From Methylotenera sp. (GTDB lineage Bacteria; Pseudomonadota; Gammaproteobacteria; Burkholderiales; Methylophilaceae): 5,901 bases of DNA. The notes under the pieces are model-generated. The model was not told the origin of the DNA. It did not search any database and saw only the letters and a program-made list of their open reading frames with translations. The DNA lies in contig DAIDAH010000170.1 in the NCBI GenBank assembly GCA_027310735.1, forward strand, positions 1 through 5,901, given 5' to 3'. Made by a program: the position numbers and the translations under genes. Below are positions 1 through 4,969 of this stretch, in pieces. Position 1 is the stretch's first letter. Every line of letters begins with the position of its first letter.

Positions 1-39
1 GGTTAAAGGCTTAACTTCGCTATGTTGATTCTTAGACAT
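1..39 (-). CDS. 5' end of an unidentified gene, cut by the left window edge
   Basis: Only the first 13 codons are visible, reading MSKNQHSEVKPLT, so no function can be assigned. The start is well supported: an ATG at 39-37 (minus strand) is preceded by a GGAG Shine-Dalgarno sequence (complement of 47-50) with a 7-base spacer, the best ribosome binding site in the left half of the window. It lies downstream of the methyltransferase and the 276-residue gene on the same strand, with about 100 bases between, so it could be the third gene of that transcription unit or have its own promoter. I saw no convincing -35/-10 pair in the gap. The call rests on the start signal and open frame only; the gene could be very short. 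Confidence 0.55.
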   Translation of the reverse strand, partial: MSKNQHSEVKPLT

Positions 40-122
40 ATGTAAACTCCATATCTTCGACGAGTATGCGTTTGCTTCTCGTAACTGACATGCAGTTTAT
101 TTATCTGATATTGTGTAGTCTC

Positions 123-149
123 CCACCTAAAAATAGCGTTTTTAAGTGG
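123..149 (-). other. Hairpin spanning the stop codon of the 276-residue gene
   Basis: Arms 123-133 and 139-149 are complementary over 11 positions around a 5-base loop. In the minus-strand transcript one pair is G-U. The stem is A/T-rich next to the loop and the stop codon (144-142) lies inside it. No U-run follows, so it is not a standard intrinsic terminator. It may protect or attenuate the transcript end, or be incidental. Confidence 0.35.
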
Positions 150-972
150 TTGCGTTTTGCTTCATATAAGTATCAGCAAACTTACGTAAAGCTTTTTCTT
201 TGCCTCCATCCTCAGCATTCCAGTCATAAAGCTCAAGCTCTTCAACGAATAATTGGTATAACTGTTTATCGGTTAAGCGTGTTGCGCCTACTTCATACAG
301 CACCTCAAAGATAAGGCGCATTTTTTGAAAGTTATCCTGCTCCCTTCGACCAAATTTTCCACTAATTGATGCTTTTAGTTTAGTGAAAAACTTAGTGTCT
401 TGAAGAAAAGCGGCCTTGCTGATTCTCAGAGTTATTGATTTGCAGCCAACAGCAGTAGGATCTATACGAATGGCATCAAACAATGCCTTATCATCGCCCT
501 CACGAACACGATCAATCAATTCATTCAAAAAACATCCATGGTAAAGTACGCATCGAACGGCATGATACTTGGATATACTAATGCCAAAATTAACTGCGAC
601 TAGTGGCATTAGCGCCACAGCCTCATCCTTAGTTGGAGGTTCTATTTCTTCAAAATATGAATCAACTTGACCACATGTTGCTGGTATTGCAGCAATTTGA
701 TCTTTTGAAGATCTAAGATTTTGAAAAATCTTAGAAAGCTGTTCATCTTGTGAAAAATCTTCTATTTGGAGAGCGGCATGTTCTTTAATTGGTAACTCAT
801 AGAACTGATACCAGCTAAAATTAGAGTGATTCTCACCGAAAATATGTTCTTTTTCTTTTGAGATCTCATGCCAAGCATCAACAAATTCATCGCTAAAATC
901 AGGCCAAAATTCAAGAAAAAGACGCAAGCTCTCGGCTGTTGTTTTTCCGTATACATTTCGGGTTACAGTCAT
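142..972 (-). CDS. Conserved hypothetical protein (276 aa) downstream of the methyltransferase
   Basis: I do not recognise this protein with confidence. It is soluble-looking, with no signal peptide or membrane segment. An aromatic-rich N-terminal part (residues about 15-60, many W, F and Y) is followed by a middle part at about 115-200 (LMPLVAVNFGIS, then GDDKALFDAIRID, then ISKAAFLQDTKFFTKLK) and a C-terminal helical part (about 215-250, RLTDKQLYQLFVEELELY). That pattern recalls hypothetical proteins I associate with integrative elements, which is memory and not a search. No PD-(D/E)xK, HNH or methyltransferase motif is evident. The ATG lies 6 bases after the methyltransferase stop with no clear Shine-Dalgarno sequence, so translation is probably coupled to that gene. 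Co-transcription suggests an accessory role in the restriction-modification locus, or simple cargo. Confidence 0.8.
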   Translation of the reverse strand: MTVTRNVYGKTTAESLRLFLEFWPDFSDEFVDAWHEISKEKEHIFGENHSNFSWYQFYELPIKEHAALQIEDFSQDEQLSKIFQNLRSSKDQIAAIPATCGQVDSYFEEIEPPTKDEAVALMPLVAVNFGISISKYHAVRCVLYHGCFLNELIDRVREGDDKALFDAIRIDPTAVGCKSITLRISKAAFLQDTKFFTKLKASISGKFGRREQDNFQKMRLIFEVLYEVGATRLTDKQLYQLFVEELELYDWNAEDGGKEKALRKFADTYMKQNATT

Positions 973-978
973 AAAAAA

Positions 979-2256
979 CTATGCTGCAGCAATTTCTAAT
1001 ATCTCTTCAAATAATGGATAACTAGAGCTTTTACTATCAGAATAATAGTTATTCAGTGTACGAACAACAGCTTTACCCATAGCTTCAGCTAGATTAATTG
1101 GCACTGCATTTCCAATTTGTGCATATTGTGAAGTCAGCGCACCAGCAAACTCCCAATCATCGGGAAAAGTCTGGATTCTTGCATACTCTCTAACTGTAAA
1201 AGGTCTTGTTTCCTCTGGGTGACATCTTTCGGTTTGTTTTTGAGCAGGAGCACAAGTCAAAGTTAAACATGGCTCATCCCAAGAAATGCGCCTAGCCATA
1301 CCAGTTTTACCGCCACTTAAATGGAATGAGCCCTTCATGTAGGACTTCTGCAACTCTATAGGCAAATCTCGCCAATAGCCTCCAGGGGGGATCATTTCCA
1401 TAATTTCGCGCTTACTCTTAGGATAGGCTTGGCCTAATGAACTTGGCACATCAGAATCGTATAACTTACCTTTTTTCAAGGCATCCTTAATGGTCAAGAT
1501 TTCCTTATTTTCTATTGGCCAGTCAAACTTCAATCCAGCGTCTTTTCTTAAACCTACGATAAAAACACGCTCTCTTTTTTGAGGGACATTATAGAAAATA
1601 GCCTTTAATACTCTTGGAGGCACGACTTCGTAGCCCAGTTCATCGAGCACAGAAACCATACCTTCAATAGTTTTTCCATTCTCATGCTGAAAGAGACCTC
1701 TGACATTTTCACCCACACAAATTAAAGGTTGGGTTTCTTTAACGGCTCTAGCAAACTCAAAAAATAATGTACCTCGGGCATCCTCAAAACCCAATCTCTT
1801 TCCTGCAAATGAAAATGCCTGACAAGGAAATCCGCCAGTTAAGACATCAACCTTCCCCTCAAATGGCTTAAAATCTATTTTTGCAACATCGCCCTCAATT
1901 ACATTCCAATCAGGCCGATTCCGCCTTAATGTAGCACAAGCATTCTTATCTATTTCTGAAAGTAGAACGTTTGAAAGTCCAGCCTTTTCTAATCCAATAG
2001 CAAGCCCACCGGCTCCAGCAAATAGTTCGATGGATTTATACTGCTTAAGTGGAGGTTCGTCTTGGTCTTGAATAGGATCTTTAAACAAAAAACCGATATT
2101 TTCAAACTGAACCAGATCGTCAGATTTATAAACTCGGTAATTATTGATCGGGTGTCTGACAGGTGTAAGCTTTCCGGACTTATCCCACCTTCTTAGAGTT
2201 TCTTTAGTAGTGCCGAGCATGTCAGCCACTTCAGACAATGAGTAGAAATCTTTCAT
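979..2256 (-). CDS. Type II DNA (cytosine-5) methyltransferase with N-terminal MerR-like HTH
   Basis: This enzyme transfers methyl from SAM to carbon 5 of cytosine in its recognition site, protecting host DNA from the divergent nuclease. Residues 4-54 form a MerR/excisionase-type HTH (YSLSEVADMLGTTKETLRRW, then a GKLTPVRHPINNYRVY wing). The methyltransferase starts near residue 73. Visible motifs are I ELFAGAGG (77-84), IV GFPCQAFSFAG with catalytic Cys145, VI ENVRG (183-187), VIII QKRERVFIVG (226-235), IX around RPFTVREYARIQTFPDDW (351-368) and X QIGNAVP (380-386). The target-recognition segment lies at about 240-345. Its SWDEPCLTLTC...AQKQTERCHPEE stretch resembles, from memory, enzymes methylating GGNCC/GGWCC-type sites, so that specificity is a guess. 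All catalytic motifs are intact. The start has no good Shine-Dalgarno sequence. The fused HTH probably represses or activates the adjacent divergent promoter region. Confidence 0.95.
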   Translation of the reverse strand: MKDFYSLSEVADMLGTTKETLRRWDKSGKLTPVRHPINNYRVYKSDDLVQFENIGFLFKDPIQDQDEPPLKQYKSIELFAGAGGLAIGLEKAGLSNVLLSEIDKNACATLRRNRPDWNVIEGDVAKIDFKPFEGKVDVLTGGFPCQAFSFAGKRLGFEDARGTLFFEFARAVKETQPLICVGENVRGLFQHENGKTIEGMVSVLDELGYEVVPPRVLKAIFYNVPQKRERVFIVGLRKDAGLKFDWPIENKEILTIKDALKKGKLYDSDVPSSLGQAYPKSKREIMEMIPPGGYWRDLPIELQKSYMKGSFHLSGGKTGMARRISWDEPCLTLTCAPAQKQTERCHPEETRPFTVREYARIQTFPDDWEFAGALTSQYAQIGNAVPINLAEAMGKAVVRTLNNYYSDSKSSSYPLFEEILEIAAA

Positions 2257-2260
2257 TAGT

Positions 2261-2288
2261 AACCATGTGTAAGGTTGTTGTTTTGGTT
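2261..2288. promoter_or_regulatory. Spaced AACC/GGTT motifs, candidate operator of the methyltransferase HTH
   Basis: AACC at 2261-2264 and GGTT at 2273-2276 form an inverted pair. A second GGTT at 2285-2288 gives an exact 12-base step between all three. They sit between the predicted methyltransferase start site and its ATG, where bound protein would block transcription. Arms of 4 bp are short enough to occur by chance; binding is inferred. Confidence 0.3.
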
Positions 2289-2290
2289 AT

Positions 2291-2318
2291 TTTATATCAG
2301 TCAAGAAATTTGTGTTCA
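2291..2318 (-). promoter_or_regulatory. Predicted promoter of the methyltransferase operon
   Basis: On the minus strand an extended -10, TGATATAAA (complement of 2291-2299, -10 hexamer 2291-2296), is preceded 16 bases upstream by TGAACA (complement of 2313-2318, 4 of 6 matches to the -35 consensus). Transcription would start near 2284, giving a leader of about 28 bases. The nuclease gene, read the other way from the same gap, shows no comparably good promoter. Confidence 0.5.
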
Positions 2319-2362
2319 TCTTTATTCATGCAAGAATGCAAAAAAAGATAAGGCTTACAGAG

Positions 2363-3088
2363 ATGACCGAACAAGAAAAAATAGAAATACTAAATAAAGT
2401 AAAAGAATGGTTTAGAACAACAATAATTCCCAATCATATTAGTAATACAGAAAAGTTAACCGACCCTGATGAGTTCAATATAAACCCATTTCTAGTATCT
2501 TACATTGCGGCCTATTTGACAGGTGAATTAACACCAACATCAATTGCTAAAGCTCTAATCTACCCAAGAGTTCTTGGTACGTCTATAACCACTTCCTTTG
2601 GTCAGAATATGCAGACTTTTATTTCTGATGTACTAAGTGACACCTTTGGTTCCTTAGTCCCCGGTATTGATATCGAATTCACCGATGCGCTTGATGGTAG
2701 AAAGAAGTATTGTCAGGCCAAACTTGGACCTAACACTATTAATAAAGATGATGTTGTAACAATTCATGATCACTTTAGAGCAGCTAAAAACTTAGGTCGA
2801 ACAAATAACCTTCCAGTTCAACAACACGACTTAGTTGTCGGAATTCTATATGGTGAATCGGGACAAGAAAGCAGTCATTATAAAAAACTTCGAGATACTC
2901 ATGATTATCCACTCTATATAGGAATGGATTTTTGGCATCGCCTTACAGGAGATGAAAATTTTTATGCCGAACTCACAACTGCAATTGCTGAGGTTGCAAT
3001 TGAGGCTCAAGGTAAAGACCTAATTGAAGACGTCTCAAACACACTTGCTCAAAGTGAAGTAATAAAAAAACTCGCCGGTGAAAATTAG
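2363..3088 (+). CDS. Type II restriction endonuclease, EcoO109I/PmeII-like
   Basis: Predicted to cut unmethylated DNA at the site protected by the divergent methyltransferase. With the ATG at 2363 the protein has 241 residues. In order it shows INPF (40-43), PRVLG (68-72), an acidic strand GIDIEF (101-106), DGR then CQAK (111-120), VVGILYG (158-164), YKKLR (173-177) and YIGMDFWHRLTG (185-196). This series matches what I recall of EcoO109I (INPF, PRVFG, DGR...K, VVGVFYG, EFW). The catalytic PD-(D/E)xK core would be Asp103 or Glu105 with Gln118-x-Lys120, a QxK variant. An AAGG ribosome binding site at 2350-2353 lies 9 bases before ATG 2363. The in-frame GTG at 2312 and ATG at 2336 lack one and would add a poorly family-like N terminus. 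The gene looks intact. Confidence 0.85.
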   Translation: MTEQEKIEILNKVKEWFRTTIIPNHISNTEKLTDPDEFNINPFLVSYIAAYLTGELTPTSIAKALIYPRVLGTSITTSFGQNMQTFISDVLSDTFGSLVPGIDIEFTDALDGRKKYCQAKLGPNTINKDDVVTIHDHFRAAKNLGRTNNLPVQQHDLVVGILYGESGQESSHYKKLRDTHDYPLYIGMDFWHRLTGDENFYAELTTAIAEVAIEAQGKDLIEDVSNTLAQSEVIKKLAGEN

Positions 3089-3151
3089 AAAATTAAAGAT
3101 GGTTAACGTGACATTTAATGTTTATTTAGTTCCAACAGCAAGAAGGAAAAG

Positions 3152-3442
3152 CTAAAGTTCAGCATAAATGCGCAACATACCTTTATCGCCTCTTCTGTAA
3201 TCAGATCGCGCACTAGCAAAATTATTACCAGTCAAAGTTAGATTTGATATTTTTGAAATTTCACACAAATCCCAATTATGTCCAGCAGCAACATGACCAC
3301 CTTGGATTTGGTAACATCTTAAAACATCGTTACCTGCTCGAGAAGAACCAACAGCGTGAGGCTCTACAATTCGGTTATATCCATTGTAGTTGAAAGCTAA
3401 AATTTGACGAGCTTTGATTGCTTCAATGATCATTTGTAGCAT
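3152..3442 (-). CDS. Small stand-alone WYL-like domain protein (96 aa)
   Basis: A compact one-domain protein. The sequence IEAIKARQILAFNYNGYNRIVEPHAVG... resembles the core of WYL domains (basic residue, 'I.F.Y.G..R.VEPH..G', then a strand with RCYQI). It ends in a conserved-looking SDYRRGDKGMLRIYAEL tail that I associate with small WYL-annotated proteins. WYL domains bind ligands, often nucleotides or nucleic acid, and are commonly fused to HTH domains in regulators of defence systems and elements; here no HTH is present. The start is firm: AGGA (complement of 3449-3452) sits 6 bases before the ATG. It converges on the nuclease gene with 63 bases between. It lies just inside the att remnant, so it is probably element cargo. 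Its function is not known. Confidence 0.75.
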   Translation of the reverse strand: MLQMIIEAIKARQILAFNYNGYNRIVEPHAVGSSRAGNDVLRCYQIQGGHVAAGHNWDLCEISKISNLTLTGNNFASARSDYRRGDKGMLRIYAEL

Positions 3443-3467
3443 ATTGATTCCTTTTGAGAAGTTATCG

Positions 3468-3497
3468 TATATATTGTGCCCAACTAAAACTTAGCAA
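3468..3497 (-). promoter_or_regulatory. Possible promoter of the WYL-like gene
   Basis: On the minus strand TTGCTA (complement of 3492-3497) and TATATA (complement of 3468-3473) are 18 bases apart, each matching consensus at 4 of 6 positions. The spacing to the ATG (about 25 bases from the -10) is suitable. This is a weak prediction in very AT-rich DNA. Confidence 0.3.
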
Positions 3498-3556
3498 CAT
3501 TGATTCAGATTGATCATAACGCATAATAAAAAATATGCAAGCGCTGTAATAGACTG

Positions 3557-3573
3557 ATTTTATTTAATAAAAT
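3557..3573. repeat. Perfect 8-bp AT-only inverted repeat
   Basis: ATTTTATT (3557-3564) and AATAAAAT (3566-3573) are exact reverse complements around one T. The element lies 16 bp before the tRNA remnant. It could be a protein site in the att arm or simply reflect AT-rich composition. Confidence 0.35.
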
Positions 3574-3589
3574 TAATAACATAGCCCCT

Positions 3590-3634
3590 CTACGAACCAA
3601 GGGGTCAGGAGTTCGAATCTCTTCGGGCGCACCA
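3590..3634 (+). tRNA. 3' remnant of tRNA-Arg(ACG); attachment-site copy (att)
   Basis: The segment reads as the 3' 45 bases of a tRNA: anticodon loop CTACGAA (3590-3596, anticodon ACG), 3' anticodon stem CCAAG (3597-3601), variable loop GGGTC (3602-3606), T stem and loop AGGAG-TTCGAAT-CTCTT (3607-3623), 3' acceptor strand CGGGCGC (3624-3630) and ACCA. The preceding bases (AGCCCCT) cannot supply the CTTGG partner stem, and no D arm or 5' acceptor strand GCGCCCG occurs upstream, so this is not a working tRNA gene. A break exactly at the anticodon loop is a known crossover position for tyrosine recombinases that use tRNA genes. The intact tRNA-Arg should lie at the other end of the integrated element. 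Confidence 0.85.
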
Positions 3635-3642
3635 TATATAAC

Positions 3643-3674
3643 AAGGGGTTAGCTTAACGGCTAATCCCTTTTGT
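3643..3674 (+). terminator. Rho-independent terminator after the tRNA remnant
   Basis: Arms 3643-3653 (AAGGGGTTAGC) and 3660-3670 (GCTAATCCCTT) form an 11-bp stem with one G-U pair and a 6-base loop, followed by TTGTTTTAT. It begins 8 bases after the CCA end, the usual place for a tRNA terminator, so tRNA and terminator were probably carried or kept together as one att block. Confidence 0.8.
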
Positions 3675-3681
3675 TTTATCC

Positions 3682-3700
3682 ATTGCTACGCTATTGCTAC
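3682..3700 (+). repeat. Tandem ATTGCTAC repeats (two copies, 11-bp step)
   Basis: ATTGCTAC occurs at 3682-3689 and 3693-3700. A related ATTGCTAT is at 3864-3871 and an inverted TAGCAAT at 3759-3765. Short direct repeats one helical turn apart beside an att core resemble recombinase or excisionase arm sites; that role is inferred. Confidence 0.45.
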
Positions 3701-3703
3701 ATT

Positions 3704-3749
3704 CAATGTAAATCTCAATGTAATTTCATAAATATTAATCAATGTTTAA
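3704..3749 (+). repeat. CAATGT(A/T)(A/T)(A/T) direct repeats
   Basis: Copies start at 3704 (CAATGTAAAT), 3716 (CAATGTAATT) and 3740 (CAATGTTTAA), with another at 3875 (CAATGTTACC). The first three are spaced by 12 and 24 bp. They follow the ATTGCTAC pair and may be integrase arm-type sites or regulator sites. Confidence 0.45.
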
Positions 3750-3846
3750 ACATTCAATTAGCAATAACTAAGCTAAGTTTGGTTTTAAGCACAGTAGGCA
3801 TTTGACCCTTTTTCATGCTGCCTCTCAAATTCATTTCCATAAAACG

Positions 3847-3874
3847 TTATCAATATGCATGTCATTGCTATAAT
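3847..3874 (+). promoter_or_regulatory. Extended -10 promoter of the 212-residue gene
   Basis: TGCTATAAT at 3866-3874 is a perfect extended -10 (TGnTATAAT). TTATCA at 3847-3852 gives a 4-of-6 -35 match with a 16-base spacer. Transcription would start near 3881, leaving a leader of about 27 bases before GTG 3908. The ATTGCTAT and CAATGT repeat copies overlap the -10 and start site, so a repeat-binding protein could control it. Confidence 0.6.
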
Positions 3875-3907
3875 CAATGTTACCAATACAACTTTCGGTA
3901 AATCAAG

Positions 3908-4546
3908 GTGATTGAAAACGGCAGTAATCCTGAAAACAACCCAGCAGAGCTTTTTCCAGCAAATTTTTCCTATTGGCAAGATTTCGCAATCGCAAGCCTA
4001 TACGATTTAGTTCTATTATCACTAGGCATAGAACCAACTCTTATTCATGAGTTGTATGAACTTCGTGATGAATCAGATGAGGGTGAAAAATTAAGTTTCG
4101 GGTTACTTCAAGCAGAATTTGATAGACGCTTGGCCGTTATCAACAACATTGTCGCTGCTAGTGGCATAAAAATGCTTGATGCTGGTACTGGTACTGGCCA
4201 ATTTCCAACCAAGCGATATGGTATTAAAGATTTTATTCACTGGGCAATCTCTGCCGATTGGCACTTACCAGAAGAGTTCGCTGCTTATGTAGTCGCTACT
4301 CCCAGTACAACTGGCACTAGTAGACCTTCCTCTGAGCGAACCCGCAGAGAGATAAAAAAAGCCGAAACTCAGCTGAGGTATGCTTGCTGGCAAAACAAAG
4401 CTGACGAATTATGGGCAATAAATCCACAGCTCGGAATATCGGATGTGGCTCTGAAATTAGAAAGCGACTCAAACATTCCAACCCCCTATAAACGTGACGT
4501 TCACACTATACGTAAGCACATAAAAAAGCCGAATAACGCATCTTGA
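3908..4546 (+). CDS. Unidentified mobile-element protein (212 aa), possible C-terminal HTH
   Basis: I cannot name this protein. The N-terminal part has a SYWQDFAIASLYDLVLLSLGIEP segment (residues 21-43) of a kind I recall in hypothetical proteins encoded near AlpA and primase genes. At 106-125 lies IKDFIHWAISADWHLPEEFA. A low-complexity Thr/Ser/Arg linker (131-147) leads to a helical C terminus where GISDVALKLES...RDVHTIRKHIKK (176-207) looks like a helix-turn-helix, so DNA binding is possible. A stop (TAA 3899-3901) lies two codons upstream of GTG 3908 and no in-frame ATG occurs until residue 89, so GTG, or ATT at 3911, must be the start; no strong Shine-Dalgarno sequence is present. The gene lies before the alpA-like gene and probably regulates it or itself. 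Confidence 0.75.
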   Translation: MIENGSNPENNPAELFPANFSYWQDFAIASLYDLVLLSLGIEPTLIHELYELRDESDEGEKLSFGLLQAEFDRRLAVINNIVAASGIKMLDAGTGTGQFPTKRYGIKDFIHWAISADWHLPEEFAAYVVATPSTTGTSRPSSERTRREIKKAETQLRYACWQNKADELWAINPQLGISDVALKLESDSNIPTPYKRDVHTIRKHIKKPNNAS

Positions 4547-4569
4547 CCGAAACTCTCTTGACCGGTCAA
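4543..4569. promoter_or_regulatory. TTGACCG repeat and perfect TTGACCGGTCAA palindrome, candidate operator
   Basis: TTGACCG occurs at 4543-4549 (overlapping the stop codon of the 212-residue gene), at 4558-4564 as half of the exact 12-bp palindrome 4558-4569, and again at 4630-4636. The cluster precedes the alpA-like gene and is placed to control it. The binding protein is unknown; the upstream gene product or the AlpA-like protein are candidates. Confidence 0.45.
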
Positions 4570-4580
4570 ATTTTACTTAA

Positions 4581-4618
4581 TTGTATTTTATCAAATTAAT
4601 TCATATAGTTAGATCTAA
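4581..4618 (+). promoter_or_regulatory. Possible promoter of the alpA-like/primase operon, with an overlapping palindrome
   Basis: TTGTAT (4581-4586) and TATAGT (4604-4609, 5 of 6 matches) are 17 bases apart. A perfect 10-bp palindrome TTAGATCTAA (4609-4618) begins at the last base of the -10, where a repressor would block initiation. The leader would be about 115 bases. The -35 match is poor, so this is tentative. Confidence 0.35.
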
Positions 4619-4675
4619 TATACCATCTATTGACCGATGTTATGTTTTAAAAAAACGCTCATTAATAATTAAGTC

Positions 4676-4707
4676 TTGTGAATCGCATCAATTACCAGCG
4701 ATCACAA
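4676..4707. repeat. Bulged 10-bp inverted repeat upstream of the alpA-like gene
   Basis: TTGTGAATCGC (4676-4686) pairs with GCGATCACAA (4698-4707), leaving a single unpaired A and an 11-base spacer. It ends 25 bases before ATG 4733. It could be a dyad operator or a leader hairpin affecting translation. Confidence 0.5.
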
Positions 4708-4732
4708 ACTTTAAATTAACAATGAGAAAATT

Positions 4733-4969
4733 ATGAAGAATAGAACTACAGAACAAAATGAAACACCCAGCAATCTTAGAAATGATGCCCTGCTAAGCAG
4801 ACCAAATGCAGCAAGTTTTTTAGGAATACAATCGCAGACTCTAGCAGTATGGGCCTGTAATAAGCGCTATTTACTGCCTTACATCAAGGTTGGGCGTCGT
4901 GTACTTTATCGTCAAAGTGATTTAGATGCATTCATTGAGTCAAATTTAGTTGGCGGTCACAATGCTTAA
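4733..4969 (+). CDS. AlpA/excisionase-like helix-turn-helix DNA-binding protein (78 aa)
   Basis: A small winged-HTH protein of the AlpA/HTH_17 type. After a polar N-terminal tail (residues 1-20), LLSRPNAASFLGIQSQTLAVWACNKRYLLPYIKVGRRVLYRQSDLDAFIESN (21-72) follows the family pattern: helix pair for DNA recognition, a 'LPYIKVGRRVLYR' wing and a 'DLDAFI' closing helix. Such proteins in P4-like elements activate integrase or act as excision directionality factors, or regulate the adjacent replication genes. A GAG-containing Shine-Dalgarno sequence (about 4723-4727) precedes ATG 4733. The 3' end overlaps the primase start by 8 bases, so the two are co-translated. Whether it acts as regulator or excisionase cannot be told from sequence. 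Confidence 0.85.
   Translation: MKNRTTEQNETPSNLRNDALLSRPNAASFLGIQSQTLAVWACNKRYLLPYIKVGRRVLYRQSDLDAFIESNLVGGHNA

Larger units (their letters stand above)
3443..3907. other. 465-bp gene-free junction region containing the att site
   Basis: No credible gene lies here. From left to right it holds the WYL-gene promoter region, an AT-only palindrome (3557-3573), the tRNA-Arg 3' remnant (3590-3634), its terminator (3643-3670), two families of short repeats (3682-3884) and the promoter of the 212-residue gene. An integrase gene, which often adjoins such a site, is missing. Confidence 0.7.

Noticed and set aside
66..314. Plus-strand open frame of 82 codons
   Set aside because: It runs mostly antisense to the C-terminal part of the 276-residue gene, has no ribosome binding site and encodes a sequence with no protein-like pattern.
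762..956. Minus-strand frame of 64 codons
   Set aside because: It lies wholly inside the 276-residue gene in another frame and looks like its shadow.
2312..2362. Upstream GTG and ATG starts for the nuclease
   Set aside because: Neither has a Shine-Dalgarno sequence, and the added residues do not resemble the family N terminus. ATG 2363 has AAGG at a 9-base distance.
3089..3151. Bidirectional terminator between the converging nuclease and WYL-like genes
   Set aside because: Only 4-5 bp pairings such as TTCC...GGAA were found and none is followed by a T-run.
3510..3634. A complete tRNA-Arg gene
   Set aside because: The bases before 3590 cannot form the anticodon stem, D arm or acceptor stem, so only the 3' 45 bases are present.
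3682..3749. CRISPR array or replication iterons
   Set aside because: The repeats are only 8-10 bp with irregular short spacing, so CRISPR is excluded. Iterons are possible, but position next to the att core fits recombinase arm sites better.
3785..3979. Minus-strand frame of 64 codons with hydrophobic stretches
   Set aside because: Its first third overlaps the well-supported start of the 212-residue gene and its promoter. It has no ribosome binding site, and the hydrophobicity follows from AT-rich antisense sequence.
4676..4707. CRP (cAMP receptor) site from TGTGA...TCACA
   Set aside because: The half-sites are about 20 bases apart instead of the 6 needed for CRP, so the repeat is better treated as an unrelated dyad or hairpin.
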